From NCBI GenBank assembly GCA_947179155.2, contig OX359274.1, forward strand, positions 42,130,564-42,194,563: a DNA stretch of 64,000 bases, written 5' to 3'. Numbering within the stretch: position 1 is the stretch's first letter; every line of letters starts with the position of its first letter. Below the pieces are notes generated by a model that was given only the letters and a program-made list of their open reading frames with translations, did not search any database and was not told where the DNA came from. Position numbers and translations under genes: made by a program. This document shows, piece after piece, positions 1 through 11,448 of the stretch. Source of the DNA: Hedera helix (lineage: Eukaryota; Streptophyta; Magnoliopsida; Apiales; Araliaceae).

Positions 1-445
1 AAAAAATAACAATAAATATAGAGAAAAAAAGTTATAGATGCAAAAGTTCATCGCTCTATCCTCGTGATCAGGATATTTCATTCTTATAGACAAGGGAATA
101 CATATTTTTGGGATTATTAGAAAAGCTACATAATCCTGCTTATCTTCTCTTTCCATACCGATAAAAACAGGGGGTGCTGTTTAACTAATGGCAACCACTA
201 ATGCAAACATTTTTTTATTTAAAAGAAAGAGAGAGAAAGAGAAAGAGAAAAAAGATCCCACCACTACCACCCCTAGTACCGTATTCAACATAGATTGAAC
301 ATATTTCTTTATACTGACCTAAAGTCAAGCACTGAGGTCAACTATGAGCAATGCAGGGAAATATCAAGATCAGTTCCTTTCTTCTTCTAATTTTGTGCCT
401 AGAATCTTTTGGTTTCCTCTATGATAAAAGCATTTATTTTTGTTA
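1..445. repeat. Upstream block of the kinase gene, copy 1 (repeated at 11116-11445)
   Basis: This stretch lies directly 5' of the receptor kinase gene and presumably holds its promoter. It matches 11116-11445 closely over its whole length: the A-rich start, the CTATCCTC..GATCAG stretch, a GA-rich run, CATAGATTGAACATATTTC and the CTCTATGATAAAAGCATTTA end. Part of it (about 345-432) also resembles 10868-10960. I see no reading frame here. The copies differ by scattered substitutions and by the length of the GA run. Confidence 0.8.
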
Positions 446-555
446 ACATGATTCTAGGAAGTGCATTTTCTCCTATTGCAGTCCTCTGCAGTTGTTATTA
501 TATTAACACTAGGCATAGCAAGGTAATAAAGGAGAAATAGAGGCAAACTCCCAAA

Positions 556-2794
556 ATGAGAGCGTTAGGAGTATTCCACTACTCAATACACATTCTATTT
601 GTGTTTCTCTTATCAGTCTTTTGCCTCTCTCTAACCATCCAAACCTCCACTGCTACGTCAAGTGGAAACGAAAGAGATCGTCTTGCTTTGCTGGCTCTTA
701 AATCAAAGATTACTCATGATCCTCGTGGGGCTTTTAGCTCGTGGAATAATTCTCTCCATTTCTGCTACTGGGGAGGCATTATATGCAGCCACCGGCACAG
801 AAGAGTCACCACCTTAGACCTTTCATCCAAAGGCTTGGTGGGTTCCTTGTCTCCTGGTATAGGAAACTTGAGCTTCCTCCGAGAGATCATTCTCTCCAAC
901 AACACCCTTAAAGGTGTAATTCCTCAAGAAATTGGTGGTTGCACTGGCCTCGTAAAGCTTTACATCCAAGGGAACTTCATTCAAGGCACCATTCCTTACT
1001 CGTTGAGCAATTTAAGAGGTATGCAAGACGTGGATCTTTCTCGTAATAACTTTTCTGGAGAAATCCCGGTTTTCATGCAAACATTGTCCTTGAAATATTT
1101 GAATCTAAGCTGGAATGACTTTGAAGGTAAAGTACCAGTGATAGGAGTATTTGCAAATGTAAGTGCATTTTCATTAGTGGGGAATAAAAGGCTTTGTGGA
1201 GGCATACCTCAACTACAACTTCCAAGATGCAGTGTTGAGGGTTCACATAAACATGAAAAAATGTTGGTAATAATTTACATAGTTGCTGCGCTTTTAGTTT
1301 TTACCATGGTTCCTTCATTCATTTATTTTTGCCTAGGAAATGGAAAAAAGGAGAAGCCATATCCAATATCAAAACAATTGATGGCACCATCCTTTAAAGT
1401 GTCTTATTGGGATCTCTGTAGAGCAACTAATGGATTCTCATTGACCAACTTAGTTGGAACAGGTGGTTATGGCTCAGTGTATAAAGGAGTATTTGATCGA
1501 ACATATGTTTGGTTTGACTTATGGCATAATAGGATACGTTATGGAAATGAAACAGCAATTGCAGTCAAAGTATTCAACCCTTGGCGTAGAGGAGCAGCGA
1601 AAAGTTTCATCGCTGAGTGCAAATCCTTGAGAAATATTCACCACAGAAATGTTGTTAATATAATAACTGCATGCTCAGGTGTGGATACTCAGGGTCAAGA
1701 TTTTAGAGCTATTGTTTATGAGTTCATGGAGCATGGGAGTTTAGAGAGGTGGCTGCATTTAACAAAAAATACAACTCATGATGGGCTCAACAACCCTCAG
1801 ATACTGAAGAGTTTAGAGAGGTGGCCGCATTCAACAAAAAACACAAATCATGATGGGCTCAAGCAGCCTCGGATACTGAACCTTAGTTCCATAATTAATA
1901 TAGCTATTGATGTGGCTTGTGCACTTCATTATCTTCATCATCAATGCAAAAATCCTGTAATACATTGTGATCTAAAGCCAAGCAACATTTTGCTAGACAA
2001 GAACATGGTTGCACATGTTGCAGATTTTGGACTGGCAAAGTTACGTCCTGAATTCCAAAGCACAGATCAAAGCAGTAATCTCAAATTTAGAGGAACTATT
2101 GGATATGCAGCTCCAGGTAAGAACACCGTAAGACTTGACACATAAGATTTAGAATTTAGAAATGTTTTATTTCTTCATGCATTGAACATTTGAGACTTGA
2201 GACGAAACCATTCCTAAGTTAGCATAGATTACATAAATAAAACCTAAACGAAGTATCAAGCCAGGGAGTAATTTTGAATCTCTCCTTTTCTCTTGGTTAA
2301 TTCAAGAACTCGCTGACAAATCTTCTAACTTTCTTCATTCTGATATTTTGTTGGTAACAGAGTATGGCCTAGGAAGCATGGTGTCAACCAAGGGGGATGT
2401 CTACAGCTACGGAATCCTTTTACTGGAGATGCTGACAGGGAAGAAGCCTACTGATCCTATGTTTCATGGAGGTCTTAACCTTCACAACTTTGTTTCTAAT
2501 GCCTTGCCTGATTGTGTAATGGATATTATTGATCCAGTTATTCTGCTGGAAATTATTAAGGATGATGCAGCACAGATGACTGATACCAATATCACATCTG
2601 CAAATAAAGAGAATGGCAACCAAATGAAGGGCCTGATTTTAATGTTCAATATTGGTGTGAAATGCACCATGGACTCGCCACTAGTTCGACCACACATTAG
2701 TGACGTACTAAGGGTGCTGGAAAAAGTTAGGATCATCTTTAAGGTTATTCAACTGTATTCTACCTTATCTTTTAGAGATTTCAACGTTTACTAA
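556..2794 (+). CDS. LRR receptor-like Ser/Thr kinase (class XII, At3g47570/EFR-like), shortened ectodomain
   Basis: Two exons, 556-2116 and 2361-2794, joined across a 244-bp GT/AG intron, encode about 664 residues. In order: a signal peptide (about 1-30), an LRR N-terminal cap with paired cysteines, four to five LRRs, a CGG cap (to about residue 225), one membrane segment (about 236-262) and a cytoplasmic kinase. Kinase motifs are complete: Gly loop GTGGYGSVYKG (about 301), Lys338, HCDLKPSN (about 470), DFG (490) and GYAAPE spanning the intron. HCD instead of HRD marks a non-RD kinase, usual for pattern-recognition receptors of this class. Family members normally have about 20 LRRs, so most of the ectodomain is missing although the frame is open. 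Residues 395-442 are a tandem duplication. The intron position, inside the APE codon, matches the neighbouring copy. Expected location is the plasma membrane. Ligand recognition may be lost. Confidence 0.88.
1738..1881 (+). repeat. 72-bp in-frame tandem duplication inside the kinase domain
   Basis: Two adjacent 72-bp units (1738-1809 and 1810-1881) each encode 24 residues starting SLERW and ending near ILK/ILN. They lie between the hinge region (EFMEHGS) and the helix that precedes the catalytic loop. The copy at 3116-3761 has only one unit, so this is a duplication in the first gene. The units differ at several codons, so it is not brand new. Confidence 0.9.
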
Positions 2795-4029
2795 TTCATT
2801 AATGTTAATCTGCACTAAGCACAAACAATCTCCATATATCAGCTTAATCTACTCAAACTTTTAAGAAGATTAAATGCATTTTCGCAGACCAAGAAAGCCG
2901 TTGTTGAGCCATACTTGAACAATAGCTCCCAAGCTGCATCATTGATGGCTAAGAAACCCATGAAATTTATCACGCACAGGTAAAGCTTTTCATAGTTCCT
3001 ACGCATTTGGTTTTAACCATGGTTTCTTCATTCTTTCTTCTTCTTTTTTTGCCTTTGAAGGAGAAAAAAGGAGAAGCCAAATTCAAGATCAATATCAACG
3101 TTATTATCCTTCAAAGTGTCATACGAGGAACTCCATAAAGCAACTAATGGATTCTCATTGACCAATTTGGTCGGCGCGGGTGGTTTTGGCTCGGTGTATA
3201 AAGGAATACTTGATCAAGCATATGCTTGTTTTGACTTGCTGTATAATGGGACAAGAGATGGGGATGGAACGGTTATTGCAGTCAAAGTATTCAACCTTCA
3301 GCGTAAAAGTGCAGTGACCAGTTTCACCACTGAGTGCACAATCTTGAGAAACATTTCCTACAAAAACCTTGTTAAGATAATAACTACATGCACTAGTTTA
3401 GATGATGAGGGTCACGAATTTCGAGCTATTGTTTTTGAGTTCATGGAGCATGGGAGTTTAGAGAGGTGGCTGCATTCAGCAAAAAAAGAATATCATGATG
3501 GGCTCAACAAGCCTCGAACACTGACCCTTCATACCAGAATTAACATAGCAATTGATGTGGCTAGTGCACTCAATTATCTTCATCATCAATGCAAAGAACC
3601 CATAATTCATTGTGATCTAAAGCCAAGCAACATTTTGCTAGACAGGGACATGATTGCACGTGTCGCAGATTTTGGACTGGCAACGTTCCTTCCTAAATCC
3701 CCAAATTCAGATCAAAGCAGCTCAATTGCATTACGAGGAACCCCTGGATATATACCTCCTGGTAAAAAAATAGTGCAAGACTTTTTCACATAAGATCTAG
3801 AAATATTTGGTTTCTTTTCTTCTCGAACTGAGCTTATAGTACTTGACACAGTACACACTTTTGATATCTAACTACTAAAACTAGGCTCTGGAGTCTCTCA
3901 CATCCCTATCTAGTAGTACAGCAAAATTTCATTTATTGATATCTAATGACAAAAACTAAGCTCCAGAGCTTCATATTTATTACTAACCCCATCTTGCAAT
4001 AAAATTCACGATTAGATTAGTTCGCTGAC

Positions 4030-6455
4030 TAATTTTAGGACAATTGATAGAAGCATTTTCAGAATTAGAGTACGAGGGAGAGAGAAATGGGCAAAATTGA
4101 GAAGTGAAATGGGGAAGATGAAACATATCGGTACAAAAGTGTGACTTCGCTAAAAATTATTAATAGGAGATTCCTTATAGGTTTCTACTAACTGACAAAC
4201 TACTCACACGGTCCATGCAATTCCTAGAAGCTACTAACTAGTTTGATCTATACAAAATAGTCAAGAATTATGAATTCTCCTTCCATTGGCCCAGCTGCCT
4301 TACGTGACAGACAACTATTGTCATATTCAACAAGGTTCCCCATGTATTTAGTTATTTCCCCCTTAGCCTTCCCCTTGGATCAAAATTGAAGTTTGGAATT
4401 CACATAACTCTACTTTTTTACATCCTCAAGATCAAATGTTTACCTTTACCCTCCTTAGAAACAATGGCAGGATTTGCAAGTTTTATAATTATATCGATTG
4501 TTCTAGATGTCATTGGCCAATGAGAAATTTTTTATTGCTATTTTCTCAGCATTCTTAGTATCATAGCTATGATCTTGCTTCTGTCTCGTTTTCAAAAACA
4601 AAGTCTAAATACTGAACAACTCTCTCTTCTGCATCCTTTTAAATGGACTCTCATGTAAATGAAGCAGCAAGGACCATAATGAAGGCCTTGTTCCCTGCTG
4701 CTCTATGCTCAGTAACAAGAAGAACGAGCTCAAGTGAAACTGTGAGAAAGAGCCCTGCAATGTAAAAGTATTTGGCTTTTTCAACCAATGCCTCTTTTTA
4801 TGGGTAGCAATTTGCAGCTGTCAGTTGCCGTGGCAACGAGAGACCTTCACCATCCCTTATACAAACAACACAAGTACACTCTGGTGCAAACACATTTTTT
4901 TCGTAGTGGCGAACGTTTGTACTATTGCACCAAAAATAAAACACTTTTGTACTACAGAGTTTGCATTTTCTTTCATCTCCTAGGTACCCTTGCCATTTCT
5001 AATGCATCCAATATAACTGATTGTGCTAGGGTTTTTAAGCATCCACAAAGAAATTTTGACTGAATTTTCTGTAGCACCTCCAGTAAAGTACTCCACAGAG
5101 TTTAGAGGTAGAGTCACAGTCCCAAGGAAGAGTAATTGAGGAGTCAAGGGAGTTCCATGATGTCCTAAGAACATAGTAAGTTCTTCCTTAGAGAGCAAAG
5201 TCATATGAAAATCCACTCTGTGATGCTCCAGCTCTTCATAGTCCAAGTCTTCATTCTTTTTCATTTTATTCTTCTTCTCGTCTTGTGTCTCTTTCCTTTG
5301 CAGCATGGTAGAAATTCCTATAAAATCCCCTTTCTCCATTTCCATGGTTACTTCTATAACTCTCTTCAAAAGGGTTTGTAAATTCATTATCACTTCCTGA
5401 GGATCTTTGTGTTAACATCCCGATGAGGCTACTCGTAAACCTCTCCGTTTCCTCCTCCATCAATTGGAAGTTCTCATTAGCAAACTCTCTGAAATTAGCG
5501 AAATCCTGCTGTGATATTTATTTGGAGTTTGAATTTGAGGTTCCACGTGTTTAGGATCTCTATAGAACCTTCTTGCGTAGAGATTATTTTACCACATGTG
5601 CAGACCTCTTTCTCCCCTTTGACCAAATTGGATAACAAACTCCTCTTGAGGGAACTTTTGTCCCAATATGTCAGCAATGTTGCTCATAAACCAATCCTTT
5701 CATCAACTTTTTGCAGCCCTTCATTAGTGACTTTTCCATAGCAAATGAATTCTTACTTGAACAAGTGGTTAGAGTGAATTTGAGGTCACAACCATTATAA
5801 AAATGAAAATGAGACTCAGAACTATTGAGTCTCATTTTTAAAGAAATAGCAAGCTAGTAGTTATACCCACGTAATTTACAGAGTCAAGGACCATACCACA
5901 AAATTAGACTTGGCAACGACTTGCAATGCCTAGCTGCCAAGGCACACCTTAGCAGTTGCACCCAAGTCGACCTCTCGCCATGCTCTGTGCTCAATGCCTG
6001 GACCGCCTAGACGACGTCATGACAACTCTGATTGTAAGAGTGGGAAACGTAAGAGAAGAACAAGAACAAGTGAGAAAGTAGAACTGGATTGAAAAGTAAA
6101 GAAGGATACAAGAGAAAAGATGAGTTCCAAGGGCATCGTTGAAGCTCTGATAAAAATGTTTAGGATCCTAGAGTTCCCTACCTATTTTAGAACAATTGAC
6201 AAAAACAGGTTTCATTTTGTTCGTACCTCAACCAGTTTGGGATAAAATGTGGGGTTGAATTGAGCTGAGTTGAGAGAAATAGATATCAGAATTAGAGGAG
6301 GGAGAGGGAGAGAGAAATGGAAAAAAAGAAGTTAAAGCATGACTTTTCACTGGATATTTATAGGAGATTCCTTAGGATTTCTACTAACTTGCACCCTTCA
6401 TAACTGACATACTACTCACATGGCCCATGCTATTTCATGAAGATACCGACTAAGA
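4030..6455 (-). mobile_element. Small LTR retroelement in the intron of the second kinase copy
   Basis: Two related direct repeats, about 4030-4245 and 6170-6455, flank this segment. Both contain AGGAGATTCCTTA and CTACTCACA..G.CCATGC, and the left copy lacks about 80 bp. Read on the minus strand, the right repeat is followed at about 6155-6140 by TATCAGAGC, the core of the initiator-tRNA primer-binding site used by many plant retroelements. A Gag-like fragment lies further in on the same strand. No pol is visible, so it looks like a non-autonomous or deleted element. Exact ends and target duplication were not resolved. Confidence 0.55.
5100..5512 (-). pseudogene. Gag-like fragment of the intronic retroelement
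   Basis: On the minus strand from about 5512 to 5266 an open frame reads through FREFANENFQLMEEETERF, resembling the helical N-terminus of plant retroelement Gag-like proteins. The next frame (to about 4980) begins MIMNLQTLLKR and is acidic and lysine-rich. Frames shift between the pieces. There is no zinc knuckle or protease. The assignment rests on position behind a primer-binding-like site and on general character, so it is weak. Confidence 0.3.
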
Positions 6456-7117
6456 CTTGACAAAAACGATGGTAAAAATAACTCTAAACGGTTGTATTTA
6501 TTTCCAAATTGATTGAATTCTGACCATAAAAGTATCAGGAACAAAATACAGTTCTTTAAGGGAACAAATGCCAAAACTTTAAGTTATTTTTGCATAAATT
6601 GTGGCAATTATTGTATGACAGGGGTACTTTTGAAGTTCTATTTTTCTCTTGATTAAATAAAGTATTTTGATGGTAAGTCATCTCTAACTTTCTACATTTT
6701 GAGATTTTCTTGGATATAGAGTATGGTCTAGGAAGCATTGTGTCAACCAAGGGGGATATCTACAGCTTTGGAATCCTCTTATTGGAGATGTTGACAGGGA
6801 AGAGGCCTACTCACCGTATGTTTCATGGAGGTATTAACCTTCATAACTTTGCTTGGATGGCCTTGCCTGACCGTATAATGGACATTACTGACCCATCGAT
6901 GAAGAGAATGGTATCTACAGATGAAGATCATGGCGACAACCAAATGAGGGAGTGTCTGACTAAAATGTTCAATATTGGTGTGAAATGCTCCAAGCCGTCA
7001 CCGCAAGTCAGACCAGACATATGTGATGTATTATGTGAGCTGAAATCACTTGTGGACATCTTTAAGGAAATTGAATTGCAGCCAACCTTACCTTTTAAAG
7101 ATTTAAATGTTCACTAA

Positions 7118-7539
7118 TCCCTCATATTAATCTGGACTACATAACAATCTCCATATATCAGCAATATCTTTATTCTAAAAAAAACAACAGAGATTAAATG
7201 CTTTTATCAGGCTAGGAAAGGCTTATTTTTTGAGTATGTAATACATCACAGGCAATAAAGGTTCAGTAACAGAGGTTCTTTACTTGAACATACCCATTAC
7301 ATAGAGATATTATATTATTATATTCATCAAACTGATATCAATATCGCCTTTCTAACTAGCACTCTCACTGAAGATGTGTATATGGCACAAATGCCTTGTT
7401 TTTTGATTCTAGTAAACCATCTTACTTATGCATATTGAAAAAGGCAATATATGGCTCAAGCAAGCTCCAACGGCTTCGTACACTACACTCAATAAATTCT
7501 AGTTAGAATATGGCTTTCTGCATTCTAAATCTAACACCT
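7118..7539. other. 3' flank of the second kinase copy, no gene seen
   Basis: The first part (to about 7260) is a degraded counterpart of 2795-2985 downstream of the first kinase gene, sharing CTCCATATATCAGC, AGATTAAATGC and ACGCACAGG/ATCACAGGC blocks. These may be 3' untranslated sequence. The remainder shows no coding signal. Confidence 0.5.
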
Positions 7540-8480
7540 CGTTATTTATCTACTAGTTGGTGCCTATTTTTTAGTCTACGTATCAACTTGATATTAACCG
7601 GAGATGATTCACAGTTTCAAGCAGCTTCTATAGTTCTGTTCAAGCGTTGTCTTCAAGGTTTTCACTTAAAGATCTTGGGAATTTGAAAAAAAAAATCTTG
7701 GTGTTGAAGTTGTTCCATCCAAGCAAGGGTTGTTTAAACCCAACATCATTGCATTCAGGATCTACTTGTTAAAACATACATGGCTGGTGCCAAAGAGGCT
7801 GCCACTCCCTTAGCTTCCTCCACTGTTTCTGCACCTTCATGATGGTTCTCCCAAAGCCAATGCATTGGAATTTAGATTTGCTTTTGGAGCTCTCTGATAC
7901 TTGTTATTAATTCATCTGCACATAGATTTTGTTGACAACAAGCTTTCCCAGTTCATTCATTCTCCAAGCGAGTAACATATTGCATTGTTAAAGGGGTTAG
8001 GTGAGCTACTAGTTGAGCTAGGGCCTAGGTGTTTCAAACAAGTCACCGCCTGCTATCTATTGTGACAATATTGCTGCCACATATATGTGTGTGCGCTAAT
8101 CCATTTTTTCATTCAAAGCATATTGAAATAGACTATCCGAGATAGTCTCCAAAGGACTATTAAAACTTGCTCACGCATCCTTCAAAGATCAACTGGCATA
8201 CTCGTTAACTTAGCCCCATTCTCATCACCAATTTCTCTCCAGTCATTCCAAGTGAGGTGTGATTGATGGATGCCTAGCTTGAGGCGGCATGTAAAGAAGA
8301 CCTGATATTAGTCTTGTCTAGGAAAACAAATTAATTTTATATATTTTAATTTTTAAACTCCAGCTGTGATTTTATCTTTTAGTTGTTGTTATCTATAAGT
8401 TTTAGACCAAGCTAAATATAGCTATGTATGTAATGCAAAATTTAGTGAATGAAAATATATCGTCTTCCGTTCTATTAAAG
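7540..8480 (+). mobile_element. Decayed Ty1/copia fragment (end of RT, RNase H, 3' tail)
   Basis: In broken frames this reads as the end of a copia reverse transcriptase and its RNase H: FSLKDLGN followed by GVEVVPSKQGLF near 7660-7735, LLVKTYMAGAKEAATPLASS near 7765-7820, then CDNIAATYM and FHSKHIEIDYP near 8060-8140. The order and spacing match Ty1/copia pol. Downstream is AT-rich tail or LTR-like sequence ending around 8480. There are many frameshifts and stops. The part from 8108 on is duplicated at 11449. Confidence 0.7.
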
Positions 8481-9600
8481 TTGTTTGCTTCTCCATATTC
8501 TAATCTAATTGTTAACTAACGATAGCTTCTCCATATTCTAATCTAATTGTTACATAACTATAGCAACCCTGAATTAAAATAACTATTATCAAGCAAATAA
8601 AGTCATCTATTCACGGGCAATGCTTAGAAGTGGGAATAAAGAAAATAAAGAACAATAAAACGGGGCACAAACACAATAAAGGGCAGAAATGAATAGGCGA
8701 TAAGAAATGCCATAAGGGGTCTAAAAATCATTTTTCTAATCCATGCTTATATTGGCTTGGTATATATGGGTCTTTCCATATCCGTTCTATATATGAATAG
8801 GCTTATATAAAAGGAAGCACAAACTCAATTTACCTGCTCTGCCTGGGTAAAAATTTGTAAGCTTCTCAGCACCTCCAACCAATCCCTGGCCAAAAATTGA
8901 TGGAACTCCTGCACCTATTCCAAGTTCTAATGATTGGAACCCAAAAGAATGAATATATATATATATATGTAATAAAAAAAACATACATAAATATAGATAG
9001 TTTCATAACTTTTTCAACAGTGCCACCACTTCTTTGAGACATTTTGACAAACAGGTGGCAATTAATTACCTGCGCCACTATTAGCTTCCTCTGCCTTTCT
9101 TGCTAGCTCACAGCTAATTGTATGTAATTTCAACTGGGTTCCGTCATTTTTGCACTAAATATAAACCGTTTGGCTTTCAGATTTTACATTGCAAAATTTT
9201 GAAGTCTTATATACAAAATTTGTAAACATGAACGATTTAATTTTATTCCATTTTATCTTTTAAAATTATAAATTATTAATTTAGTAGTTGTGAACTTGTG
9301 ATATAGGATAATAAAATTATAATGCTAAATTCGAACATGTTATGCAATTTTATACTATTATTAATAAAAAATAACTCTTTTCGTGAAAGGGATATAGTAC
9401 CTTGTAGCAACAATTGAACCTGTTATCGGCATCCTTGGATATGCATAATCTAGTTAGTTGAAGAGTTTCAAACATTTAAGTACTCCACTAAGCATCCTTG
9501 GTTAAGTAAGTAACTTGGTCTTGACTTCTACATGAAACAAAAGTAACTCACGAAAGTTAAAACTTTTAAGTTACGTTTGTTTTCAAAAAAGATGGGCAAA
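8108..9600. repeat. Downstream block, copy 1 (repeated at 11449-12255 plus 22803-23430)
   Basis: 8108-8960 matches 11449-12255, and 8987-9600 matches 22803-23430, so the second copy has been split by the MULE insertion. In copy 1 a 38-bp unit (CTTCTCCATATTCTAATCTA and following) is tandemly doubled at 8489-8563; the second copy has it once. The split point is the AT microsatellite at 8945-8968. Confidence 0.88.
8834..9113 (-). other. Two putative exons of an unrecognised gene fragment
   Basis: On the minus strand, about 9113-9070 codes for CELARKAEEANSGA and ends at a GT donor. After an AT-rich gap an AG acceptor precedes 8926-8834, which codes for LGIGAGVPSIFGQGLVGG followed by AEKLTNFYPGRAG and ends at another GT. 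The two pieces join in one frame, and the second is 93 bp with no stop. I do not recognise the protein and see no further exons. The counterpart at about 12130-12230 contains in-frame stops. Likely a captured or residual gene fragment. Confidence 0.35.
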
Positions 9601-10860
9601 ATATGATTATTTAATTTGTATTAATTTATTATTTTTTAAAATTATTTTATCTCATAATTAATTTATTATTTAATTTCGTAAACTATATTTTATTGTAGAA
9701 AATTATATATCGTACGATTATGTGTATCTACTTTTTTGTTATCAGTTACGTGCATAATTATTAGTGATACTATTTTTAATCATATATGTTATATAGTGAG
9801 TCAACCTAATAATTCTATATATTAAAATACGACACAATTTTAAGTTATATTTTCGTAATACATAACAAAACGCTTATTATTTCTAAGGTCATTTATCTTA
9901 ATACACATTTAGCGATATAATTAAATTTAAGAGAGCACTATTTTTACATATATTTTTAATATTTTATATGAGATAGAACTCACTTTAATCTTATATAAGA
10001 TAAGAATATATAGAAATATCAAAAATACATATAAAAATATAAATTCTCTAAATTTGTCGTAAATAATTGTGTTGATATAGCCGTTGCTTAAAAGAAAATT
10101 TGTACCACTACATATATGCTGGAAAAAAATTGGAAGATAAGTCTAACGAAGATTCCTTAATCCATGCAGCACCTTTATGGTAAACTACTCATCTTCTTAC
10201 ACCTCTTTTTCCTTTTTCTTTTCCTTTTGACACCCACTGATCGCACAAGAATAGTTTTCTACATTAGGCTTCATGGCCCACAGCCTGCGGAATGAAATAT
10301 ATTACTACAATAGTCTTCAAGCTCATCAAAATCATTTGATGGTAAAACAATACTCCTCGTTGAGTTGAGGGTAAATTTCATGGGGTAGGGATCACCCAAA
10401 ACAAAGCATACCTAGTTCAACAGAGCAGAGAATCAACATATATCCTTGCTATTTAAACTACATACAAACATGACCATTAGGAATTTTTACAAGGACAACC
10501 AATGATAACTTGTTTTCAAAATTTCCAGGCTTCTTCCCACTGCCCACCAAGAGCTCATTCTCTAAAATCTTTCTCTCCCGTGTATCTATCTGCATCAGGA
10601 GAATACGTAATTATATTAATTCGCGTTAAAACAAATCTGGAGTTGCCAAAAAAAAATAACTGTGAATGGGTTCTATACAAGTAGTAGACTAATAAAGTTC
10701 AATCAATTAGAATGTCATTGTCAAACCAGAATTAAACTTATTACCAAATACCAAATATGCCTAATTGGCAGTTTGGTGGGTACCAATCATCATTCAGTCA
10801 AAAACAGTCTACCATGCATGAATTAAAGTGGGACCCACTCCAGCTTGGTCTGTCTCGTCA
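9601..10860. other. AT-rich intergenic sequence, no gene seen
   Basis: 9600-10080 is very AT-rich with no coding signal. The rest has only short chance frames, such as 10502-10684, which has no recognisable domain. Confidence 0.6.
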
Positions 10861-10867
10861 AAGTTGA

Positions 10868-10960
10868 GAGATAATATGGAAAGGGAACTCATGCAATGCT
10901 GGGAAATATCAAGATGAGTTCCCTTCCTTCTAGTTTCCTCTATGATAAAAGCATTCTTAT
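10868..10960. repeat. Partial third copy of the kinase upstream block
   Basis: It shares AATGCTGGGAAATATCAAGA, the GTTCCCTTCCTTCTAGTTTCC stretch and CTCTATGATAAAAGCATT with 350-432 and 11350-11436. It is shorter and more diverged than the other two copies. Confidence 0.65.
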
Positions 10961-11115
10961 GGAAATTTTAAAAAAATGATGAAAGATTTGGGATCTGTAA
11001 CCTTGATCAAGTTAGTTTAAGGGTGAATGGGAAGGACAAAAATCTTATCGACTACATTTTATTGATGTCATATTACATTAGAACTCATGACATATAAAGA
11101 ATCAAATTAAGGTAC

Positions 11116-11216
11116 AAAAAATAACAATAAATACACAGAAAAAAGGTTATAGATGCAAAAGCTCATTGTTCTATCCTCATGATCAGAATATTTCATCCTT
11201 ATAGACAAGGGTATAC

Positions 11217-11250
<34 letters not shown>

Positions 11251-11445
11251 AGATCCCACCACCACCACCCCTAGTACCATATTCAACATAGATTGAACAT
11301 ATTTCTTTATATTGACCTAAAGTCATCAAGAACTGGGGTCAACTATTTGCAATGCAGGGAAATATCAAGATCAGTTCCTTTCTTCTTCTAATTTAGTGCC
11401 TAGAATCTTTTGGTTTCCTCTATGATAAAAGCATTTATTTTCATT
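11116..11445. repeat. Upstream block of the kinase gene, copy 2, without a kinase gene
   Basis: Close match to 1-445, including a clean GA run at 11219-11248. Instead of leading into a kinase gene it ends at about 11445 and continues directly into the copia-derived block that begins at 8108 in the first copy. Confidence 0.85.
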
Positions 11446-11448
11446 CAA

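Larger units (their letters stand above)
3059..7117 (+). pseudogene. 5'-truncated LRR-RLK kinase domain, second copy, with a large intron
   Basis: The open parts are 3059-3761 and 6720-7117, joined by GT at 3762 and AG at 6718-6719 in the same phase as the first gene, giving about 366 codons. Kinase motifs survive: GAGGFGSVYKG, VKVFN, HCDLKPSN, DFGLA and GYIPPE across the junction. There is no ATG at the front. A TGA at 3056-3058 closes the frame, and upstream only a weak trace of the membrane segment (about 3010-3050) is left. Signal peptide, LRRs and membrane anchor are gone. The intron is 2958 bp against 244 bp in the first gene because a retroelement lies in it. Most likely a pseudogene. 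A soluble kinase made from a hidden upstream exon is possible but unsupported. Confidence 0.8.
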
